A stretch of DNA of 64,000 nucleotides, taken from assembly GCA_039707465.1 (NCBI GenBank), contig CM077646.1:80810715-80874714 (forward strand), in the 5' to 3' direction. The first letter of the stretch is position 1, and the number at the start of each line of letters is the position of its first letter. The notes under the pieces are model-generated. The model did no database searches. It saw nothing but the letters and a program-made list of their open reading frames with translations, and was not told the DNA's origin. Shown here piece after piece: positions 45,141 through 55,745 of the stretch. Made by a program: the position numbers and the translations under genes. The DNA comes from Rhabdophis nuchalis (Eukaryota; Chordata; Lepidosauria; Squamata; Natricidae).

Positions 45141-48009
45141 GATGCAGTGCAGAAAGTTAATGCAGCACTAGCTTTTGCTAAGGCTGTAATTAAATCAACC
45201 CGTATAGCAGTGGAAGCTTATGTTTGTACATTCTATTTCTTTTACATGCATTGGGCTGGAGCTATAGTGATTTTCAATCTTTTTCCTGTTGTATGCAAAT
45301 TGTACTCAGAATGGAACCGAAGAAAATGAACTCTTTCTTTTTTTCCTTAAACAGAAAGCAGAAGGCTGTATTTTCTAGAGAACCGAGTATTTCTCAGCTA
45401 AACAGATTTAAGAGTTTTAGGATGCTCTACTGTATCAGTTCCTCTCCAGAAATGCTTATTATAATTATAGTGACCACACTGATTCCTTTTGTTTCTGTGC
45501 TCAAGTTCTGTGCATTTGATCAATACGTATGTTTGTTAATCCTGAAAGCTTTAGGTGAGTTGTTGTTTTTCCCTTTTTTTTAGCCAATAGTTAAAAGATG
45601 GGGGTTGTTTATCACTTCTTTTAAAAATATTGTAATGCAATTGGAATCAGCAAGGCTATTAATATGAAAAAGTGTGAGATATAATAATAAAAATAAAACA
45701 CGATTGTTTTCAAATCTCTTAATACAGGACCATTTTTTCAGGAGGAGCTTATCTTCTAGTTTGCAATCTTCTTCTGTGAACAAATTCTCTTTTTGGCTAA
45801 ATCTGACTGAGTAGGAGAAATTTCTAAAACATTCTGGTAATGAATCTTAAATACAGCTTTCAAAATTTTAACTATTGGTTGGTTAAGATATCAAGATGTT
45901 TTTATAGGTAGGTGGTGGATTAGAAGCCAAATTTATAATTGAAAGGTAATATATTTCAGGTTAAAAAAACACTGAATGTGTTTGCAATTTCTATACCAAT
46001 AACATAAAATAACTTGCTAAGATCTAGCTATATCATTGGATATATTCTAATATTTAAACTGATAGAACGTCCTATTAAAATGAATGAGTTTTGCTGGTTG
46101 CATTCACTGATATTTTGTTTAGAATCCATCTTCCCCCTACTACTATTTTGGATAATATTGTGAAACAAAACAATTTCTTATTAGATGAAGGAAAAAAGCA
46201 TACAATAATACATAAAAATCACAAGGATAAGAAAACAATATATTTATGGCTGGGACTTATTTTTCACACGTTTTACATTTTGAAAGTTTTAATCCTTGCA
46301 CATAATCACTACAAAGAAGCCTCAGTCACCATAGTGAGATTTATGTCTGGATAAACATGGATTGAAATATATTGCAAACTTAGGAAAGTAAGAAAAACTG
46401 AATATACTTAATCAGTGGTTTCAAAATAGGTATATAAAATTTATGAGCCAGTACAAGCTTTATGAGAAATTGTGCAAATAGCATGAAATATGGCCTATTG
46501 TACATGTGAATAGCTACAACATACTACTTAAGATTCTTGATTTTAGGTAACTTATATGTTAAAGCATTTTTCTGCAATTTTTCTCATCATTTTAATGTAC
46601 ATGAATATTTCTTTAAATTGTACAAAACTGTTGTTATGGTCAATTACTCTTGCAATGAAATAGGGTTGTTAGTATCTTAAATTTGAAAAATGTGAACATT
46701 ACATTTATTTTGAAGAAGTTCATGTAGATGTTTCTGTACGAATGAGATTCATAATGGAAAGTATTGATTGCATTTTGTCCTTTAAACAGCCTGGATCTAA
46801 TTTTTCTTCCTTTCTGATTCCTTTTATATTAGTAAATGGTTAGATCTTATGAATAATTGAATACTCATTTCCTTTAGCAGCTCAGTGTCCTATCTTTGTG
46901 TATGGGTTGTCATGTAGTTATTACACTTGGTAAATTGGTACTTCTAATGGAAAGGATCTCATAAGCAACAAAACGTGCATAAGCAATACATTGCACATAT
47001 GTATGTGTGTGATTTTTTTTAAAGCTGTCAAATATATTCATATTTAGTCTGGCATCCTTTAACAACAAACTTAGTATCCCATTGTTTCATATTATAAAGT
47101 TCTTCTTTATAATGCTGCTTTCATCTTTAGCAGCTGTAAATTGTAGTGGCCTGCCTTTAGCACTACACAGGCAAGTGCTTAGGCAGCAACTACTGAAAAC
47201 TTTTAAAGTTATTTTACCATTTAGAGGTAGAATGTTGTGAACTTTTTCTTCTTCGGTGATTGAACTCTAGCAAACTTTCTACTTAAGAAAGTAATTATAT
47301 ACCTATATTACTAAGAAATTCTTATAAAAGATGAAAGAAAAATCAGTAATAATATTGCCATATATTCACTTTTGGAACTTAGGTTATCAAAGGCAAGTAG
47401 TATAAATAAATGAGTTGAAGCTGTTTTTGCAAACTGCACTGTCAGGATAAGAATTCTGATATACCTCATATACGTTGTAAAGGTCTAATTTGAAAAAAGA
47501 TAATTAAATTAGGCAAGGTTCTTCTTCCTTGTTTCCCTGTAACATTGTGCAGTAAAGACAATGTGCATATATTGCATGCTCAAAGAGAGAGAAAAGTTGT
47601 CTTTTTCCTCAGAATGGTAAAAATAGATAATACTTTTCAAACTTTGGAACATTCCATATTTTCGTTCTGGTCAAAATTCAGCCTTGATTACCAAAACAGA
47701 AAACAAAAATTTTAAAGGATTTTATGAATATTACTATGTACTAATTAGTAATGTACTAATTAGTAATGTACTAATGTACTATTACTAATTTTTACTTTCA
47801 TTCTAAAATTATTTAAGTTGCTGGTTATTATTATTGAGATCAAGAAATATCATTAAAAGGTTAGCTATGTAGAATTCTAGTAAAGTTTATTCTAACATTG
47901 GGAAAAAAGTAACCAAAATCATGGCGTTGGAATAACTTGTCACAACCAGAAGAAATTGTGTTCACTTCTGTTAACAGTATGCAGACAAAAAAAGGGCTAG
48001 CAACATATA
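45141..48009. other. AT-rich sequence, nothing recognised
   Basis: About 2.9 kb with no gene recognised. A small direct repeat 'tactaattagtaatg' occurs in tandem at 47737-47785. Confidence 0.45.
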
Positions 48010-48160
48010 CAGGTATTCTCGATTTAACCAAATTGAGACTAGAATGTCAGTCATTGAGCAAAGCAGTCATTATGTGAGACATCATGAATGCCCATGTGAC
48101 TGCTATGCTCAATGACTGGAATCTTGGCATTCCTGATTGTGGATATTAAACAATTGTTAG
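48010..48160. repeat. 'cttaacaacc'-type interspersed repeat, left part
   Basis: 'acaggtattctcgatttaac' and 'cattatgtgagacatcatg' resemble one end of the repeat family seen complete at 37722-38097. A right part of the same type lies at 53031-53150, beyond the complete L2, so the L2 may have inserted into this repeat. Confidence 0.45.
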
Positions 48161-48399
48161 ATCATTAAGAGGATGAAGTTCCAGGTTAAGGAGCATGGGA
48201 TGCCTTGAGGGGTATCCCACTCAGGAACTGAAAATTGTCCCTGCCAAAATTCAGGATTTTCAGCTCCTGTGTGAAGAAACACTTGCAAGCAGCCTGTACT
48301 GGTTCAGATCCCCTCTGTGCATGGAAGGGAATTCTTTCGGTGGGATGCAGCAATGGAACTGAAATCTTCAGGATTTTAGAATTTGCAAATAGCAATAAG
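48161..48399. other. Unassigned sequence upstream of the L2
   Basis: Contains partly self-similar words ('ttcaggattttcag' and 'ttcaggattttag'). It may belong to the repeat at 48010 or be other target sequence. Confidence 0.35.
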
Positions 48400-49200
48400 T
48401 CTGCGCTTGCGCGAAGATGGCGGGGTAGCTCGGAAGCTCCGTGTGGGTCGCGGAGGTCGTTGGCATTCTGAGTGCCCCCTGCCCTCGTTGGTGATCTTGG
48501 AGGGCATGGGAGGATGAGGGACCCACCCGGACACCTTAGGGTGGGGTTCGCAACATTGGGGGAAGAGCGGACGGAGCGCCGGCGACTGGAACGCTCGGCG
48601 GTGTGAGCGCCGGGCGGGAACTGCCGCAACGGAGGCCGGTGCAGAGGCCGCCGCCCGGACGTTTCTAATAGGGCGGAAAGAGGCCAGCTGCACTGAAAAG
48701 AGCTCCGAAGAGCTAAAAGCTGAAAGCTGGAAACTGAACTTGGTGGCGTGCCGTGGGTGAAGCGGTGGTGAGAGCACCGGTGGCCAGCGGAAATGGTGAG
48801 AGAGGCGTGGAGGAAGATGGCGGAGGCGGCGGAGATGCTGGTTTGTTGGAGTGAAGAAGGTGGAGAGAGAGAGAGAGAGTGGAGAGTGTGGAGGGGAGAG
48901 GTTGCCGCTGGAGGCCTAGTCGACGGCGGTGTGAGCGCCGGAAGGCGAGGGACGAAGGCGGCGACAGAGGAGTTGTGGGGAAAGGCGGAAGGTGGTGGCT
49001 GTGAGAGAGCCATGTGGAGGCTGAGAGCGGAGAGGCGGCTGCCGGAGGCCTGGGCTGACGGCGGTGGGAGCGCCGAGAGGCCTTTGGCGAAGGCGGTGAC
49101 GCGGGGACTGCGGCGGTGGGAGCGCCGAGGTGGATGTGGACGGCCGCTGACCACTGTAATTTTCATTCTCCCCATGGTCACTCTCCCAAGTCTGGGAGAA
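48400..49200 (+). promoter_or_regulatory. L2 5' UTR / probable internal promoter with reiterated units
   Basis: Strongly GC- and CpG-rich. The motif 'cggcggtgtgagcgccg' or 'cggcggtgggagcgccg' appears at about 48596, 48923, 49059 and 49113, each within a longer similar unit ('gaggcct', 'gaaggcggtgac'). 'gaagatggcggggtagct' near the start and 'ggaagatggcggaggcgg' near 48820 look like YY1-type GATGGC sites, which occur in several LINE promoters. Promoter function is inferred. Confidence 0.55.
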
Positions 49201-49314
49201 TTACACCACCAAGGCCTTAAGAGGCATGGAAGAACTGACTGTCTTGAAGAAGAACATCTGACAGCAACCAGTTTTGATCACCCCAATGGTCATTATTGCG
49301 AACTATTTAATTAA
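48793..49314 (+). CDS. Possible ORF1 of the L2 element, doubtful
   Basis: A 173-codon frame within the GC-rich 5' region, rich in Gly, Arg, Glu and Ala. It is repetitive because the DNA is repetitive. I see no RRM, zinc knuckle, esterase or clear coiled coil as in known LINE ORF1 proteins. It is placed where an ORF1 would be, but is more likely a by-product of GC-rich tandem units. Confidence 0.2.
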   Translation: MVREAWRKMAEAAEMLVCWSEEGGEREREWRVWRGEVAAGGLVDGGVSAGRRGTKAATEELWGKAEGGGCERAMWRLRAERRLPEAWADGGGSAERPLAKAVTRGLRRWERRGGCGRPLTTVIFILPMVTLPSLGELHHQGLKRHGRTDCLEEEHLTATSFDHPNGHYCELFN

Positions 49315-49558
49315 TTTAATTACATCTATTTACCGATTGATTTATTGTGGTTTACCCATCCTGCACTTTATTTCACCTGATTCTTTTTACCATCTAATGA
49401 ATTAACTCGTGTGAATCGTTTTTAATCAATTGCCAAGGACTTTTAACATCTTTTAACATCTGTACTTTTTAACATCTATATTGTGCCTTTACCCACCCGA
49501 GTTTTTATATATGTAATTATTGAATTTTAATTATTTATTTAAAAATATTTAAAAAAAA

Positions 49559-52500
49559 ATGTATTCCAGAGCAAGCCTGCTATCGCTGCGAGAGTCCCCG
49601 CTCTCGCAGGTATGGCCCCTTGAATTATCTAGGGCACATCTCGATGATGGTATTGTAAATCCGAAGAGATGGGCGAAGCGCGGCCTTAGGGGGTTTTTAG
49701 TGTCTAATTTATGTAAATTATCTTTTTTAGGGGGTTCAAGGGAGGGGGTTAGATATAGACAGATGGAGATGGAAACAGCAATTAGTAGTAAGGGCCAGGA
49801 TAGCAGTCGACGGCGGGAAGCGGAAGGCGAAAGGCAGGGGGATACTCGAGTCGTTCCTCAGGAGGGCATACCAATTCAGAGGGTCGTGGGGAGGGGCAGG
49901 ACCGAGGGGAGACAATTCTCATCCTCCCGGTTGATGGCACGCAGCCGTTGGTTAAAAACGGTCGGGTGCCACAACCCTCGCAGGCTAGGTGGCCAGGGAA
50001 TACAGAGCCAGGGTCTGCGGCTGATGTTTTGCAACGCCAGGTCCGTTGTCAACAAAGCCCCCCTCATTAGTGACCTTGTGTCAGAGGGGGAGCCGGACCT
50101 GGTAGGAATTGCGGAGACCTGGTTGGGCCACGAGGGAGGTCATCCCCTCGTTGAAATGTGCCCACCAGGCTACCGCGCATTTCATCAGCCGCGGGCCCTA
50201 GGCAGGGGTGGTGGGGTAGCGGTCATTATCAAGGAAGGCCTGGAGCCGAGAGAGACCATTGTGCCGCAGACCTCCGGCTGTGAGTCCCTTTGCATGAAGT
50301 GGGGCCTAGGGAGGCAGTTGGGCTTGCTGGCTGTATACCTGGCTCCCCGCTATGTAGCAGCAGCCCTGCCCGAGCTCCTGGAGGTGATCGCCACGGTGGC
50401 AGTGGAGACCCCCAGACTTATAGTTATGGGGGACTTTAATCTGCCATCGTTGGGCGAATCATCCGCGGTAGCTCGGGAGTTCATGGCTTCCATGACGGCC
50501 ATGGACCTGACCCAAGTAATTCAAGGCCCCACTCATGAGGGTGGACATACGCCGGACCTCATCTTCGTCTCGGGCCAATGGAAGAGTGATCTGGGTACAG
50601 GGGACATAGACATCATACCCTTGTCATGGTCAGACCACTCACTTCTCCGACTCGACTTTCCGACCGCTGCTCCCCTCCGCGGGGAGGCGGAACCAGAGTT
50701 ACCAATCTGGTACCGCCCCAGGCGCTTGATGGACCCGGATGGGTTCCAGACAGCGCTTGGGCCATTTCCTGTATCCCTGACCCGCGCCCCGATAGAGGAC
50801 CTCACGGCCGCATGGAATAGTGCGGCCGTGGGAGCCTTGGATCGGGTCGCGCCCTTGCGGCCTCTCTCGCGGCGGCGAACCACCCTGGCTCCTTGGTTTA
50901 CTGAGGGGCTGCGGGTGATGAAACGCCGCAAGAGATGCCTAGAGAGAAGATGGAGGGCTAGCCGCTCTGAATCTGACCGGACACAAGTGAGAGCCCATTT
51001 ACGGACTTACATTGTGGCGCTGAGGGTGGCCAAACGTCATCATTGCGCCACCCTCATAGCATCCGCAGAAAACCGCCCTGCCGCCCTGTTTAGGGTGACC
51101 CGTTCCCTCCTTCAACAGAGGGAGCGGGAAGCCCCGTTACAGGGTAGGGCAGAGGAATTTGTGATTTTTCTGCAGGAGAAAACCGCCCAGATACAGAGTG
51201 AGCTAGCCACCATTCATGGCCCAGTGGGATGCCACGAGGGAGATCTTGTTTGGGAGGAGTTTGACCCCGTTACTTCCGAGGATATGGACAGGTTACGTGG
51301 GCGACTGCGAGCCACCACATGTTCATTGGACCCGTGCCCCTCCTGGCTTGTACTGGCATCCTGGGAGGTGACACGAGGCTGGCTCCAAGAGGTTATCAAC
51401 GCATCCTTGAGCGAGGGTTCCTTGCCTGCCTCCCTAAAAGAGGCTATGGTGAGGCCCCTCCTCAAGAAGCCCTCTTTGGACCCAGCTCTTTTGAACAACT
51501 ACCGTCCAGTCTCCAACCTTCCCTTCTTGGCGAAGGTTGTTGAGAGTGTGGTGGCACAACAGTTTCCCCGTCACCTGGAGGAAGTTGACTATCTAGATCC
51601 GCGCCAGTCCGGCTTTCGGCCCGGGCATAGCACCGAGACGGCATTGGTCGCGTTGGTAGATGATCTCTGGAGGGCCAGAGATGGGGGATGTTCCTCCATC
51701 CTGGTCCTATTAGACCTCTCAGCGGCTTTCGATACCATCGACCATGGTATCCTATTGCATCGGCTGGGGGGGTTGGGGGTGGGAGGCACCGTGTTGCGGT
51801 GGTTCTCCTCCTACCTCTCTGGCCGATCGCAATTTGTGCGGGCAGGAGAGCAGAGGTCGACCCCGAGACCACTCACATGTGGAGTGCCTCAGGGGTCGGT
51901 CCTCTCGCCTCTCCTGTTTAACGCATATATGAAGCCGCTGGGTGAGATCATCCGTGGTTTTGGGGTAGAGTACCACCTGTACGCTGATGACACCCAGCTG
52001 TACATATCTACCCCAAACCACCCCAACGATGCCGTAGCGGTGATGTGCCAGTGCCTGGAAGCCGTGCGGATCTGGATGGGAAGTAACGGACTTAGGCTCA
52101 ACCCGACCAAGACCGAGTGGCTGTGGTTTCCGGCTGCCCGATTCAACCAGCTTTCTCCAACGCTGGCCATAGGGGGCGAACATCTTGCCCCTGTGGATGG
52201 GGCGCGCAATTTGGGTGTCCTCCTGGATACCCGGCTGTCTATGGAAGAGCAAGTGACAGCCGTGGCCAGGAGGGCGTTTTACCAGGTTTGCCTGGTCCGC
52301 CAATTGCGCCCCCTATTGGATCGGGACGCCCTTCGCACAGTCACTCATGCCCTCGTGACATCCCGACTGGACTATTGTAACTCTCTCTACATGGGGCTCC
52401 CCTTGAGGTGCACCCGGAGACTTCAGTTAGTTCAGAATGCAGCCGCGCGAGCAATTATGGGCACCTCTAGGTTTGCCCATGTAACACCGCTCTTGCGCGA

Positions 52501-52828
52501 GCTGCACTGGCTACCTGTCGTCTTCCGGGTGCGCTTCAAGGTGTTAGTTATCATCTTCAAAGCGCTCCATGGCTCGGGACCTAGCTATCTGCGAGATCGG
52601 ATCCTGCCCCACACATCCTCACGACCGATTCGCTCCCACAGAGAGGGGCTTCTCCGGGTGCCGTCCACTAGACTTTGTCAGCGGGCGACGCCCAGGGGAA
52701 GGGCGCTCTCTGTGGCGGGCCCGGCCCTCTGGAACGACCTTCCCCCTGATATTAGAACGACCACCGACCTCCGCTCCTTCCGTGTAAAGTTAAAGACCCA
52801 TCTCTTTCGACTGGCCGGCCTTGAATAG
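49559..52828 (+). CDS. L2-type LINE ORF2: endonuclease and reverse transcriptase
   Basis: 1089 codons, uninterrupted. ORF2 would nick target DNA and copy its RNA there (target-primed reverse transcription). An APE-type endonuclease spans about 153-365: MFCNARS with Asn 159, GIAETW with Glu 186, MGDFNLPS (Asp/Asn 292/294) and SWSDH (358-360), all catalytic blocks present. RT spans about 630-900: LLNNYRPVSNLPFL, QSGFRPGHSTETAL, LLDLSAAFD (Asp 719), GVPQGSVLSPLLFN (775-788) and YADD (808-811). The C-terminal part has LLRELHWLPV and SHREGLLRVP. No zinc knuckle is visible. The chosen ATG is the first after a stop and follows an A-rich run. Residues 1-150 have no clear domain, so a later start is possible. 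The frame and active sites suggest recent or current activity. Confidence 0.92.
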   Translation: MYSRASLLSLRESPLSQVWPLELSRAHLDDGIVNPKRWAKRGLRGFLVSNLCKLSFLGGSREGVRYRQMEMETAISSKGQDSSRRREAEGERQGDTRVVPQEGIPIQRVVGRGRTEGRQFSSSRLMARSRWLKTVGCHNPRRLGGQGIQSQGLRLMFCNARSVVNKAPLISDLVSEGEPDLVGIAETWLGHEGGHPLVEMCPPGYRAFHQPRALGRGGGVAVIIKEGLEPRETIVPQTSGCESLCMKWGLGRQLGLLAVYLAPRYVAAALPELLEVIATVAVETPRLIVMGDFNLPSLGESSAVAREFMASMTAMDLTQVIQGPTHEGGHTPDLIFVSGQWKSDLGTGDIDIIPLSWSDHSLLRLDFPTAAPLRGEAEPELPIWYRPRRLMDPDGFQTALGPFPVSLTRAPIEDLTAAWNSAAVGALDRVAPLRPLSRRRTTLAPWFTEGLRVMKRRKRCLERRWRASRSESDRTQVRAHLRTYIVALRVAKRHHCATLIASAENRPAALFRVTRSLLQQREREAPLQGRAEEFVIFLQEKTAQIQSELATIHGPVGCHEGDLVWEEFDPVTSEDMDRLRGRLRATTCSLDPCPSWLVLASWEVTRGWLQEVINASLSEGSLPASLKEAMVRPLLKKPSLDPALLNNYRPVSNLPFLAKVVESVVAQQFPRHLEEVDYLDPRQSGFRPGHSTETALVALVDDLWRARDGGCSSILVLLDLSAAFDTIDHGILLHRLGGLGVGGTVLRWFSSYLSGRSQFVRAGEQRSTPRPLTCGVPQGSVLSPLLFNAYMKPLGEIIRGFGVEYHLYADDTQLYISTPNHPNDAVAVMCQCLEAVRIWMGSNGLRLNPTKTEWLWFPAARFNQLSPTLAIGGEHLAPVDGARNLGVLLDTRLSMEEQVTAVARRAFYQVCLVRQLRPLLDRDALRTVTHALVTSRLDYCNSLYMGLPLRCTRRLQLVQNAAARAIMGTSRFAHVTPLLRELHWLPVVFRVRFKVLVIIFKALHGSGPSYLRDRILPHTSSRPIRSHREGLLRVPSTRLCQRATPRGRALSVAGPALWNDLPPDIRTTTDLRSFRVKLKTHLFRLAGLE

Positions 52829-53002
52829 TTCTCTCTGTCTTTTAACGATAAATTTTAATGGGTTTTTTAATTGTATTTTTAGCACGGGTAATTTATTTAA
52901 TTTTATTTTAGTAATGTCTGTATTATTATATATTGTTTTAATTATGCCTGTGCACCGCCCCGGGTCCCTGTGGGGAGAGGGTGCGGTTAATAAATTCCAA
53001 TT

Positions 53003-53030
53003 TATTATTTATTATTATTATTATTATTAT
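53003..53030 (+). repeat. (ATT)n 3' tail of L2
   Basis: A TTATT run that ends the element, as at the other L2 copies. Confidence 0.9.
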
Positions 53031-53150
53031 CCCAGGGTGCTTTGAAAATCATAAGTGTGAATTGGTTGTCAAGCATTCAGATGATGATCATGTGACCACA
53101 GGGATGATGGTGCAACATTCTGAGATGGACAGAAGTGGCTTACAGACCAT
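53031..53150. repeat. 'cttaacaacc'-type interspersed repeat, right part
   Basis: 'ttgaaaatcataagtgtg', 'ggttgtcaagcattcag' and 'gatcatgtgaccacaggg' follow the order found in the family of 37722-38097 (compare 'gtggtcacatgataac' there, inverse). It is read as the continuation of 48010-48160 after the L2. Confidence 0.5.
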
Positions 53151-53768
53151 AAAACAGCCTTTCAGAGGCCATCATAAGTCTGTGTCATTATTAAACAATA
53201 TTGGTCAGTTTGAAAACAATGACATCCCTATTAGGCTGCCTATTTTGCAGGGCTTGGGAATTGGCACAGTCCACCACAATCTCCCCTTTTAACTTTCTCC
53301 CTATAGACCACAGCAACATGTTTCACACTGTTCCAGATGACCCTTTATACGTCCAGAGAGGAGTGGAATCAAATGCAACCACACAGAATAAACTGCATTT
53401 TAATTAAGTTACATTTAGCAAATGAACTTGCAGACTGTGTTCTATTTTAATCATTATTTTCCATTTTAAATTCTGATTGCTCTTTTGTACAAAGTACGTG
53501 CTGATTTGTTTACTTGTCGCATCATGCTTTTAATATATAGAAGTGTTACAAATAGACAGATTTTCTATCTCTACATTTGCTATCTAATATGCACCTATGG
53601 ATTCCAGCTGTATTTTTCTACACTTTAAGCTTCAAATGACTTAACTTTATACAAACTTCAAGCCAACAGTCGGCAGGAATCAAAAGGGACCCAGTCTGAG
53701 AAATGGCCCATCATGACACTGTGCCTTTATTATGGTTTTTAGAGAGCATAATAGAGGGTGTTAGTTCA
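53151..53768. other. Unassigned sequence
   Basis: No gene recognised. Short open frames at 53201-53407 have no recognisable similarity. Confidence 0.4.
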
Positions 53769-53961
53769 GCTGCAAGCAGTGGCGTAGCGTGGGTTGTCAG
53801 CACCCGGGGCAAGGCAAGTAATTTGCGCCCCCTAACCCGTGGATTTTAGCACTCGAGTCTCTTCCACTAGATTAGTTAAAGAAACCCTTACCCCCTAAGC
53901 ACATGTATTGTTTGTTATGAAAATACTGATGTAATTAAAGTAAAATGCATCTAAATACAAG

Positions 53962-53982
53962 TTTATTTTCAAACACTTTATT
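53962..53982 (-). terminator. Two AATAAA signals on the minus strand
   Basis: TTTATT at 53962-53967 and 53977-53982 read AATAAA on the minus strand. They lie near the left end of the hAT-like element, where a transcript from its GC-rich right part would end. Confidence 0.4.
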
Positions 53983-54734
53983 GAGTGCGAACATGCATTA
54001 CACATTCTCCACATTTTCAGCAGGTCTATGAATACAAATCTACAAATGTAGTAACCTAGCATGGGCCATGCTATTATATGTCGTCTCACAACCATCATAT
54101 CAAGATTACATTATGTTCTTAGTGTTAAAGAGTAGTGCTTGATCCTCTAATTAGATGTGATCTGACAAAGAGGCATACGGAGATAAACTAAAACACAAGC
54201 AGGAGAATAATGCAAAATAGGTGACCCACTACCTCTTGAAATGCTTGAAATTTTAACATAACAGAAAGTTGCAATCTAAACAGAGGTGGTGATGGGTATT
54301 TTCTGTGAGTACTGTGAGTGGACGTGCAGAGAAAGGTCTCCCTGGGGTGGTCCAAATCATGAGAAGTTGTAAATTGATGATTTTGGTTTAACATCTTAAG
54401 GTAGAAACAGTGGTTTCTAATCAGCACATTTTACTGTTGCCTTTCCAAGTGAAAAAACTACAGAAACTTATTTCATCTGTCATCTATCTAAAACACATGT
54501 GTGTTCAATGTATACTAATGTGTCTCCAGTGGACACGTGACCTTTCTTTTTTTATTCTGTTATTAAAGGGGATTTACAAAATGTATGATCACATCCCCTC
54601 TACTTACTAAGTTACAGTGACATTTACAATACAAACCTATGGCCTTTTAAGATATAAAGGTTGCAAAACCATGCACGCCATTTGTCCTTTTTGCTTTTAA
54701 ATTGGCAGCACATTCTTTTCTTTTATCAACTCCA

Positions 54735-55745
54735 GCAACGACACTCGGCGAGCGGGCGGGGAGAGCGCTCTCTGCGGCGCTGCTCAGAGGGGGACCGAAG
54801 CGCGTGCCGGCTCCCTCTCGGAGCGCGTGAGGCGGGCAAGACTCGCGCCACTCGGGCGAGCTGGGACTGTGCTCTCTGGCAAAGGGGAGGCTGTAGGCGA
54901 CACGCTCTCCTCCCTGGGGCTGGAGGCAGCCAACACCTTCCTCCTCCGCCTCCTCTCTGTCCTCCTTCGGGCGAGCTTCAAGCCCCAATGAATCAGAGCA
55001 GCGGCTGCCGTGTATGCAAGCCACCACGTTTCTGTTTGCTCAACTTCTCTGCGCGTAGCAGAGGCAGCGGCAAAGCTGAAACTCGGCTCTGAGGGAAGCG
55101 CCTCCGTTCCTCCAACCCTCCTGGTTTCCTTCCTTCCTCGCAGAGAAACCTCTTTTCTCCTCCCCTGCCCTGAGAATCTTAATTAAAACATCGGCTCGCT
55201 CTTTCGTCCACCCCCACCCCTCAAACTCCTCCTTATTGTTTGGTGTTTTCTGAGAGGGGAGGAGAACAGCGCCGTGGCGCTTTCAGCCTTTGAACAGGCG
55301 TCGCCGAGAGTTTTGGCGGAGAGGGGGTTGCGTGTGTGTGCAATCGTAAAAGGGGGAGGGGGGAGAGAGAGAGAAAACTCGGCAAGGAGTTGGAGACTTT
55401 GCTCCACTCCGCCTCCTCCCAGGGTGACGTTAAGGTTGGCGGCTGGCTCTGCAGGACGAGCGGGGAGCTCCAGCTGTTGTTTCCCCCCCCCTTCTTTCAC
55501 GCTCTTGGAGAGCAACTGAAACGGCGCTTCGTTCCCTCCCTCCCCCTCCGATCGCAAAAACTTTTTGAAGCCCCCAAAGGACAAACAAACAAACAAACAA
55601 ACGCGGGGATCAAACAAACCCACCGGGACGGACACGATAGAAATTAAAATTATTATTATCACACGAAAGGAGACGCGATCATCCCTCCCCGTGCGCGCCC
55701 CCCCAGATGTTGCGCCCGGTGCGGCCGGCACCCCCTGCACCCCCC
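54735..55745. promoter_or_regulatory. CpG-island-like block inside the hAT-like element
   Basis: About 1 kb with dense CpG, in sharp contrast with surrounding AT-rich DNA. It includes a GGGCGGGG Sp1-type box at 54754-54761, a CRE-like TGACGTTA near 55424, (AAAC)n at 55583-55601 and several C- or G-runs. Open frames on both strands are Arg/Pro/Gly-rich and overlap the terminal repeat, so I do not call them genes. Promoter activity is inferred from composition only. Confidence 0.5.

Larger units (their letters stand above)
48400..53030 (+). mobile_element. Complete-looking L2-type LINE (CR1 superfamily)
   Basis: A 4.6-kb element on the plus strand. It has a GC-rich 5' region (48400-49200) with reiterated units, an AT-rich leader (49200-49558), one long ORF2 (49559-52828), a 200-bp 3' UTR with the block 'caccgccccgggtccctg', and an (ATT)n tail ending at 53030. 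Base composition changes abruptly at 48400. No clear TSD. Family placement as L2-type rests on the endonuclease/RT layout and the C-terminal blocks NAAARAIMG, LLRELHWLPV and LWNDLP. Four or more truncated or decayed copies of the family lie in this window. Confidence 0.9.

Noticed and set aside
48186..49181. 331-codon minus-strand open frame rich in Ser, Pro and Arg
   Set aside because: It is antisense to the GC-rich, tandemly repeated 5' region of the L2. GC-rich repeats give long open frames by chance, and no domain is visible.
51462..52303. Several minus-strand open frames of 60-183 codons
   Set aside because: Shadows of the L2 ORF2 on the plus strand; the same shadows appear against the 39949-41133 copy.
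54647..55092. Open frames of 126 and 143 codons on opposite strands
   Set aside because: They overlap each other in CpG-rich DNA, have no recognisable domain, and lie inside the non-autonomous hAT-like element.
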